Below, piece after piece: positions 27,368 to 32,318 of a stretch of 32,318 nt of DNA. The position numbers were made by a program, and so were the translations under genes. The notes under the pieces were generated by a model. It made no database searches. It was not told the DNA's origin and saw only the letters and a program-made list of their open reading frames with translations. The DNA is from Cytophagales bacterium (lineage in GTDB: Bacteria > Bacteroidota > Bacteroidia > Cytophagales > 172606-1), in contig JAUJNL010000081.1 of NCBI GenBank assembly GCA_030448185.1, forward strand, positions 1-32,318. Direction: 5' to 3'. Position 1 is the stretch's first letter. The number at the start of each line of letters is the position of its first letter.

Positions 27368-27437
27368 GTTGTTCCGCATTATAACTATCGTCTTCGACGA
27401 GCCTTCGGGTTCTCAGCGAAGCTACATGCGGAACAAC
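27368..27437. terminator. Large two-stage hairpin downstream of the 231-residue gene
   Basis: Outer arms GTTGTTCCGCAT (27368-27379) and ATGCGGAACAAC (27426-27437) are perfect inverted repeats. Inside, CTTCGACGAG and CTCAGCGAAG form a second stem. It follows the stop of the minus-strand gene by 16 nt. Its GTT...AAC polarity is opposite to attC sites, so it is more likely a terminator or separate dispersed repeat. Confidence 0.5.
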
Positions 27438-27453
27438 CGGTTTGCTTAACTGC

Positions 27454-28149
27454 CTAAGCGGGTGGCAACACGGACGTATCCGTCACCAGAGTGCGGCGGC
27501 CTTTGCCCAGATCCAGTACTTGCCGGGCGTGCTGGTACTGTCCGTACAATGCCGGGTTGCTTTTCTGGAAAGGAAGCATCAATCGGTCCAGCACTTCTCT
27601 TAAACGAAAATCTACCTCCATAAACAGGCGGTCTAGTTCCTGGGTAGCCGCTACTTTAGTGCCTTGGCTCAGGCGACGTTTACCAATGGCCACTCCATAC
27701 GCATCAAGCGCCGTCCGCAAGGCGGCAGTTTTCTCGGCGTTTACGCCGTAGGCGTTCAGCGCCTCCAGGTACCGGTCGGCCTCCCCGGCAATGAGTTCGC
27801 ATAGACTATCTATCTCCGTATCCTTGGCCCGGTTCAGGTCCGTACGGGTGAAGTCAATCCGGTTCTTAAGTTCGGGATTTTTAATTTTCACTGCATAAGC
27901 GGCCAGGGCGTTGCCCAGTTCCAGCGCCAGTTCGGTCATTTGCTGCCGCTGTACTTCTTTGTTGACGGTCAGGCCCGTCGTACTGGCCGACTGTAACAGG
28001 GTGTTAGCGTGAATTTGCCTCAGCAGATCTTCTAACTCCGGCAATGTTTCAGCAATAGCGCCGATGCCGGCGAAAGTAGCTTCGTGCTCTTTAAAAAATT
28101 GTCTCACCGACCGGTACATAGCCAGTTTGTTGCCTTTGATCGTATCCAT
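27454..28149 (-). CDS. Uncharacterised all-helical protein, 231 residues
   Basis: An intact frame with no signal peptide and no membrane helix. It appears as a long series of amphipathic helices (AMYRSVRQFFKEHEATFAG, LPELEDLLRQIHANTLL, MTELALELGNALAAYAVKI, AALRTALDAYGVAIGKRRL, ELDRLFMEVDFRLREVLDRL). I recall proteins of this type as frequent, often multicopy, hypothetical proteins in Cytophagales, but I know no function. It could be a structural four-helix-bundle protein. Codon and base use look like the neighbouring core genes rather than the AT-richer cassette genes. A large hairpin follows its stop. Confidence 0.75.
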   Translation of the reverse strand: MDTIKGNKLAMYRSVRQFFKEHEATFAGIGAIAETLPELEDLLRQIHANTLLQSASTTGLTVNKEVQRQQMTELALELGNALAAYAVKIKNPELKNRIDFTRTDLNRAKDTEIDSLCELIAGEADRYLEALNAYGVNAEKTAALRTALDAYGVAIGKRRLSQGTKVAATQELDRLFMEVDFRLREVLDRLMLPFQKSNPALYGQYQHARQVLDLGKGRRTLVTDTSVLPPA

Positions 28150-28652
28150 ATAAGTAAAAGTTGATAGATTTGTCCCGTAGTTAGGGGTTTCGGTCGGCTC
28201 ACCAAAACGGACTCAGTAACCGAGACGCAGCGATACGTAATAAAATGGGTCTTAGCGCGGAATGATACGGGGTAAGGAGAAGATTAGAAGGTCTCAGCGT
28301 AAATTCCTGCTATCCTCCGCAGTGGGGTGATTGGTGGGTCCGGTAGGTTTGATAACCCTTGCTAACCGATTCTTTTCCTAGCAAAAGCTGCGCTTTGCGT
28401 GAGTAAATAAGCGCGTTGTCCAGCAACAGAATGGTTTTACTTGTAATAAATCATATTTTGCGACGTAGTGAAAAGACTTTGCTCATTATAAGCCGTCCTT
28501 CGCTTACGACCGAATGAGCAATGCGGCAGAGCCATTTTGTTCGAATGAGAAGGACTTTTGCTTAGCCTTACGTTTGTAATGTTTCACCAGAGTACTTCTT
28601 CGGTATTGAAGCCGGGGAAATGCGGCAAGAGTACTACATAATAATTGGGTAA
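28150..28652. other. About 500 bp without a recognisable gene
   Basis: Nothing convincing is seen on either strand: only short open frames (at most about 30 residues) and no tRNA-like cloverleaf. Weak inverted repeats occur (GTTTCGGT at 28186-28193 against ACCGAGAC near 28220). The right part should contain the promoter of the ATP synthase operon and the left part that of the 231-residue gene on the other strand. It may also hold decayed sequence. Confidence 0.4.
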
Positions 28653-29022
28653 ATGCGTTCCGTTGATTTTTTCTTTACTTTGGCAGTTGCCGTACTATTA
28701 TTCGCCGGAAGTCAGGCAATGCCGCCTTATTCATCCGCAGGTTGCCTGGATGCTGGTGTTTTTTTTCGTGCTTACCTAATCGGGCATTACCTGATTAACA
28801 AGGCGCTAGCTTGTGACGTGATAATATTATGACGCCTTACCTTGGGATTACGGCTGTTCGATTACTGACTAGCATCGTATTTGTAACCATTTTTCTGTAC
28901 ACAAAAACAACTCAGCCTTACGTTTTTGTGGATTAATTTTTTTATTCTGTATTTGTTCTTCCTTGGTTGAAATATGGGGTGTTCTGAGTAACTTGCGGCG
29001 CAATTCGCCGGAAGCAGGTTAA
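28653..29022 (+). pseudogene. AtpI-like small membrane protein upstream of atpB, frameshifted
   Basis: Joining frames from ATG 28653 gives about 122 residues with four hydrophobic segments: MRSVDFFFTLAVAVLLFAGS, WMLVFFFVLT plus GHYLINKAL, GITAVRLLTSIVFVTIFLYT and INFFILYLFFLG, ending EIWGVLSNLRRNSPEAG. A protein of this size and shape usually stands between AtpZ and AtpB in Bacteroidota and is AtpI-like (helps c-ring assembly). Frame changes are needed near 28720, 28768, 28815, 28935 and 28968. The stop is 10 nt before the atpB start. Damage in an operon that is presumably expressed points to indel errors. Confidence 0.55.
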
Positions 29023-29032
29023 AAAAACGAGT

Positions 29033-30096
29033 ATGGATTCAAACCCTCTTAAAGAGCAAAAAGTTTATTTTTTACTTTTATCACTTTTCACTTTCTCTTC
29101 ATTTGCTGAAGAACATCCTGTTCTCCGGTCACGGCGAGGAAGGTAAATTCAAGGCCGGTCCGATGATTATGCACCACGTCGGCGATTCGCACGAGTGGGA
29201 GCTTTTCGAAGGAGCTGTTATTCCGGCTACCATTCTATACTCACCCGAAGGTGGCCTGGATGTGTTCTCTTCAAGCCAATTTCATAATGCGTCCCCATTC
29301 CTACGGCGACTACCGCTTAAATGCTGAGCATCACTTGGAATCAATCAGCGGCCGTAAGTTTTATGATCTTTCCATTACCCGGAATGTAGCTTCCTTATTA
29401 ATAAGCGCTATTCTGTTGATTGTTATTTTCTTCTCGGTTTCTTCGGCTTATAAGAAAAACCACGGACGGGCACCCCGGGGGATTCAGTCATTCTTCGAAC
29501 CGATTATCCTGTTTGTCCGCGATGATATTGCAAAGCCAAACATTGGGCCGAAATATGCGCGGTACATGCCTTACCTGCTGACCGTATTTTTCTTTATCTG
29601 GTTCAATAACCTGCTGGGGCTGATGCCCGGCGGAGCCAACCTTACCGGTAACATTGCAGTTACTTTAGTGCTGGCCCTAATTACGTTGCTTATCGTATTG
29701 TTTAGTTCTAATAAATACTACTGGCAACATATTTTTGCTACCCCCGGTGTGCCGCTGTGGTTGCTACCGATTATGATTCCGGTAGAAATCATTGGTATTT
29801 TTACCAAGCCGTTCTCCCTGATGGTCCGGTTGTTTGCTAACATTACGGCTGGTCACATCATTATCCTGAGCTTGTTCTCCTTGATTTTTATATTTAAAAG
29901 TATAGCGGTTGGACCGGTAGTAGTTGCCTTTGCCCTGTTTATGAACGTGCTGGAACTGTTGGTGGCGATTCTGCAGGCGTATGTGTTTACGATGTTATCG
30001 GCGATGTATATCGGTAGTGCGGTAGAGGAACATGCCCATGCCGATCATGGTATCGGCCATGAGCATTCAGTGGAAGGCGAAAAGTACGGACATTGA
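29033..30096 (+). CDS. atpB: ATP synthase F0 subunit a (N-terminal frameshifts)
   Basis: The start MDSNPLKEQKVYFLLLSLFT gives a signal-like segment ending in SFAEEH. After frame changes near 29110-29130 and 29270 the periplasmic extension follows (FKAGPMIMHHVGDSHEWELF, ILYSPEGGLDVFSSSQFH). This is a Bacteroidota feature of AtpB, whose total length is near 350 residues. From 29330 the frame is open: LLISAILLIVIFFS, FFFIWFNNLLGLMPGGANLT, TKPFSLMVRLFANITAGH with the essential Arg facing the c-ring, and FALFMNVLELLVAILQAYVF. The tail is His-rich (EEHAHADHGIGHEHS). Subunit a provides the two proton half-channels. Confidence 0.9.
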
Positions 30097-30110
30097 TTTG
30101 TCAAATGCCC

Positions 30111-30192
30111 AATGCTAAGGGTTAAATGCTAAATGGAAGAAATAGAAATTTCCTAATTCTCATTTAGAATTCACAATTTAACATTTAGCATT
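30111..30192. repeat. Inverted repeat between atpB and atpE
   Basis: Arms 30111-30127 (AATGCTAAGGGTTAAAT) and 30176-30192 (ATTTAACATTTAGCATT) pair at 15 of 17 positions; AAATG/CATTT blocks inside add a second stem. It lies in the 146-nt gap before the c-subunit gene and could affect mRNA processing or the high expression of atpE. Confidence 0.55.
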
Positions 30193-30242
30193 TCCGAAGG
30201 AAAAGAACCTTTTGTTTCACTTTTATATAAACCTCAATTCAC

Positions 30243-30515
30243 ATGTTGCTTGCCTTGTTATTACAAGTTGCCAACGAAGTTGCGAATAGCGTCGGTTTGG
30301 CTGTTATGGGTGCTGGTATCGGTGCCGGTCTGGTTGCATTAGGCGTCGGACTGGGTATCGGACGTATCGGCGGTAGCGCGGTTGAAGCGATTGCCCGTCA
30401 GCCTGAAGCGGCTAACCGGATTCAGACGGCTATGATCGTTGCCGCCGCTCTGATCGAAGGTCTGGGTCTGTTCGCGGTGGTAGTGTGTCTGCTGATTTCG
30501 CTGAACTTAGGTTAA
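30243..30515 (+). CDS. atpE: ATP synthase F0 subunit c
   Basis: A 90-residue hairpin protein of two membrane helices joined by the polar loop ARQPE (residues 51-55). The proton-carrying residue is Glu72 in ALIEGLGLF. The first helix has the Gly-rich packing motif (GAGIGAGLVALGVGLGIG). No Gln is found in helix 1 near the site and the residue after Glu72 is Gly, so proton rather than sodium coupling is likely. Ten or so copies form the rotor ring, which is why this gene is often set apart by its own mRNA structures, as here (hairpins on both sides). Confidence 0.97.
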   Translation: MLLALLLQVANEVANSVGLAVMGAGIGAGLVALGVGLGIGRIGGSAVEAIARQPEAANRIQTAMIVAAALIEGLGLFAVVVCLLISLNLG

Positions 30516-30525
30516 TCTAGTGTAT

Positions 30526-30562
30526 ACTCCCGCCGGTGCGCATTAGGTGCATCGGTGGGAGT
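30526..30562 (+). terminator. Strong hairpin after atpE
   Basis: Arms 30526-30541 (ACTCCCGCCGGTGCGC) and 30547-30562 (GTGCATCGGTGGGAGT) pair over 16 nt with three mismatches or wobbles and a 5-nt loop. It is followed by TTACAAAAAAAA, not by a T-run, so it may attenuate or protect the mRNA rather than fully end it; atpF continues 210 nt later. Confidence 0.55.
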
Positions 30563-30592
30563 TACAAAAAAAAGCAACAGGTTTATAAAACC

Positions 30593-30668
30593 TCATCCCC
30601 TAACCCTTCTCCTGCTGAGAAGGGAGCTGGATTATGGGAGTTTAAAAGTCCCTCTCGGGAGGGGATGA
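30593..30668. repeat. Compound palindromic repeat between atpE and atpF
   Basis: Outer arms TCATCCCC (30593-30600) and GGGGATGA (30661-30668), inner hairpin CCCTTCTC/GAGAAGGG (30604-30611, 30617-30624) and a second small hairpin CCCTC/GAGGG near 30650-30663. This CCCCTAACCC-type sequence resembles the stretch at 13441-13526 beside uvrC, so it is probably a dispersed REP-like repeat. Confidence 0.5.
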
Positions 30669-30771
30669 AAACGAGAGTTTTCGGGCCAGCCTGAACAGAG
30701 GATTTGTGGAAGGGATTTAGAGTAAAGTATCAGAAGGGTAAATTTTCAATCACTAGCATTAGAATCGAGAT

Positions 30772-31266
30772 ATGGATTTAGTAACCCCCCAGATTGGTCT
30801 TATTTTCTGGCAAACAGTTACATTTTTGCTGTTGCTGTTCCTGCTTAGCCGCTTTGCCTGGAAGCCCATTATGGCATCCTTGCGGGAACGGGAAGAAACG
30901 ATAGAAGGTGCCCTGAAATCAGCTGAACTGGCCCGTCAGGAAATGGCCAAGCTGAAGGCGGACAATGAAAAGCTTTTGGATGAAGCCCGAGCTGAACGGG
31001 ACGCTATGCTTAAAAAAGCCCAACAGGCTGCCGATGTTATTGTGACAGATGCCAAAGATAAGGCTACGGCTGAAAGCAACCGGATTGTGGAAAGTGCCCG
31101 GGCTGCTATTCAGGCTGAACGTCAGGCTGCTATTCAGGACATCCGTAAGCAGGTAGCCGTGCTTTCAGTGGAGATTGCCGAGAAGGTAATTCGCCAGCAA
31201 TTGAGAGAGGAGCCAAAACAGCGACAATTGGTGGACGATCTGGTTAATAACATTCACCTGAGCTAA
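30772..31266 (+). CDS. atpF: ATP synthase F0 subunit b
   Basis: A 164-residue protein: one N-terminal membrane helix (about 8-30, IGLIFWQTVTFLLLLFLLSR), then a long charged helix of the peripheral stalk with Ala-rich right-handed coiled-coil pattern (RQEMAKLKADNEKLLDEARA, IVESARAAIQAERQAAIQD). The C-terminal part LSVEIAEKVIRQQL binds the delta subunit. Length is normal. The atpH start follows 6 nt after the stop, so the two are probably translationally coupled. Confidence 0.96.
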   Translation: MDLVTPQIGLIFWQTVTFLLLLFLLSRFAWKPIMASLREREETIEGALKSAELARQEMAKLKADNEKLLDEARAERDAMLKKAQQAADVIVTDAKDKATAESNRIVESARAAIQAERQAAIQDIRKQVAVLSVEIAEKVIRQQLREEPKQRQLVDDLVNNIHLS

Positions 31267-31272
31267 TTAATC

Positions 31273-31812
31273 ATGTCTGAAAGTAGAGCCGCCGTCCGAT
31301 ATGCCAAAGCCTTACTGGAGCTTTCTCTGGAGAAGGGAGTGCTGGAAGAAGTGCACAACGATATGCAATTGTTTTCTCAGGTAGTAGCTGACAACCGCGG
31401 GTTGGAATTGATGCTGTTGAGCCCGATTGTGCCACACCATAAAAAGCATACAGTACTGAAAGAAATTTTTCAGGCAAAGGTTCACCCCGTTTCTTTTTCG
31501 ATTATTGATATCATTACCCGTAAAAACCGGGAAGAGATCCTTTTTGATATTGCCACCGCTTTTCACCGCCAGTATAATAGTTATAAGAACATTCAGGTGG
31601 CTGAAGTAACGACTACTTATCCCCTGGATGAGGTCCAGCGCAGGAAAATGAATACCCTGGTGGAGAAGACAACTGGTAAGCGAGTAGAATTGCATGAAAA
31701 GATAGATCCCAAGCTGCTGGGTGGTTTTGTGCTGAAGATTGGTGACCGCCAGATTGACGAATCCGTAAAAGGCAAGTTGCAGCGGATACAACAACAACTA
31801 GTAAATTCTTAA
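31273..31812 (+). CDS. atpH: ATP synthase F1 subunit delta
   Basis: A 179-residue protein with the OSCP/delta fold: N-terminal helical domain (AAVRYAKALLELSLEKGVLE, about 5-105) that sits on the alpha subunits, and the C-terminal signature (VELHEKIDPKLLGGFVLKIG, about 138-160) that binds subunit b. It ties the stator stalk to F1. The order b-delta-alpha is standard. The frame is intact. Confidence 0.95.
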   Translation: MSESRAAVRYAKALLELSLEKGVLEEVHNDMQLFSQVVADNRGLELMLLSPIVPHHKKHTVLKEIFQAKVHPVSFSIIDIITRKNREEILFDIATAFHRQYNSYKNIQVAEVTTTYPLDEVQRRKMNTLVEKTTGKRVELHEKIDPKLLGGFVLKIGDRQIDESVKGKLQRIQQQLVNS

Positions 31813-31877
31813 TTCATTTGATAACAGGGTGCCTGCTATATCAATACAGGCGCAGTCATAAATTTAGCTTATAAACT

Positions 31878-32318
31878 ATGGTTTCTGTAAGACCCGATGA
31901 GGTTTCAGCCATTCTGAGAGCCCAGCTCTCCAACTCCCGGACAGAGGCTGAACTGGAAGAAGTGGGTACCGTGCTCCAGATTGGTGACGGCGTTGCCCGT
32001 ATTTATGGCCTGTCAAAGGTTCAGTCCGGCGAATTGGTGGAGTTTGCCAACGGTCTCAACGGACTAGTGTTGAACCTGGAAGAAGACAACGTAGGGGTGG
32101 TTTGTTTGGGAGATTACAGCGGCATTCGTGAAGGGGATACCGTTAGAAGAACCAACCGCATTGCGTCCATTAAAGTAGGTGACAGTATGCTGGGCCGGGT
32201 AGTAAACACCCTTGGTCAGCCGATTGATGGTGGTCCGGCTTTGGAAGGCCCATTGTTTGAAATGCCTTTGGAGCGTAAAGCTCCCGGCGTAATCTATCGT
32301 CAGCCGGTAAATGAGCCC
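31878..32318 (+). CDS. atpA: ATP synthase F1 subunit alpha, 5' part (cut by window edge)
   Basis: The first 147 codons are in the window: MVSVRPDEVSAILRAQL, then VLQIGDGVARIYGLSKVQSG (the beta-barrel crown of F1-alpha), EFANGLNGLVLNLEEDNVG and DSMLGRVVNTLGQPIDGG, which leads to the nucleotide-binding domain. The Walker A motif lies beyond the edge. The alpha subunit carries the non-catalytic nucleotide sites of F1. The frame is intact; spacing from atpH is 65 nt. Confidence 0.97.
   Translation, partial: MVSVRPDEVSAILRAQLSNSRTEAELEEVGTVLQIGDGVARIYGLSKVQSGELVEFANGLNGLVLNLEEDNVGVVCLGDYSGIREGDTVRRTNRIASIKVGDSMLGRVVNTLGQPIDGGPALEGPLFEMPLERKAPGVIYRQPVNEP

Noticed and set aside
27368..27437. Possible additional attC site
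   Set aside because: Its outer arms run GTT...AAC, opposite to attC polarity, and it follows a gene outside the array; a terminator or other repeat is simpler.
28150..28652. Possible RNA gene in the gap before the atp operon
   Set aside because: No tRNA cloverleaf, T-loop sequence or strong conserved fold could be seen by eye.

Overview
The window looks like chromosomal DNA of a Bacteroidota bacterium, most likely order Cytophagales. It carries a SusC/SusD pair with a FecR anti-sigma factor and ECF sigma factor, a PorW/SprE-like type IX secretion lipoprotein, an M23 peptidase-bactofilin-AtpZ block, and an F1Fo ATP synthase operon whose AtpB has an N-terminal periplasmic extension. No tRNA, rRNA or CRISPR array was seen.

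Layout. (1) Bases 1-9921, all minus strand, are a polysaccharide-use locus: a beta-helix/pectate-lyase-like protein cut by the left edge, a sulfatase, SusD, SusC with an STN domain, FecR and an ECF sigma factor. The first three are broken by many frameshifts; SusC is intact except near its C-terminus; FecR and sigma are whole. (2) Bases 10.1-18.3 kb hold a Doc/Fic protein with a damaged N-terminus, methionine aminopeptidase, uvrC (broken), a class A penicillin-binding protein (broken) and PorW/SprE. (3) Bases 18.4-20.1 kb hold a plus-strand unit of M23 peptidase, bactofilin and AtpZ, which overlaps the 3' end of a convergent alpha/beta hydrolase (20.0-21.3 kb). (4) Bases 21.36-27.32 kb are the most unusual part: a run of small, unrelated minus-strand genes, mostly lipoproteins, each separated by a GC-rich imperfect AAC...GTT palindrome of about 45-95 nt. 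Start codons lie about 11-15 nt after a palindrome in four cases, and stop codons 5-18 nt before one in four cases. This resembles an integron gene-cassette array (attC-like sites) without an integrase in view. One site abuts a short group II intron that lacks a full reverse transcriptase; one cassette gene is split by an IS701-like insertion sequence; a cruciform MITE-like repeat sits at the left end. (5) From 28.65 kb to the right edge runs the ATP synthase operon: an AtpI-like membrane protein, atpB, atpE, atpF, atpH and the start of atpA, with large hairpins on both sides of atpE.

How the parts relate. The sigma/FecR/STN-SusC set is a classical trans-envelope signalling chain that would switch on the import and breakdown genes when the glycan is bound. 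AtpZ normally accompanies ATP synthase genes, so the stretch from 20.1 to 28.6 kb (hydrolase, cassette array and a 231-residue orphan protein) probably separates an ancestral AtpZ-AtpI-AtpB block.

Caution. Housekeeping genes (uvrC, a class A PBP, atpB and the AtpI-like gene) carry frameshifts of the same kind as the polysaccharide genes, so many of the broken genes are more likely to reflect indel errors in the sequence than true decay. All functions are read from sequence motifs by eye; no database search was run.
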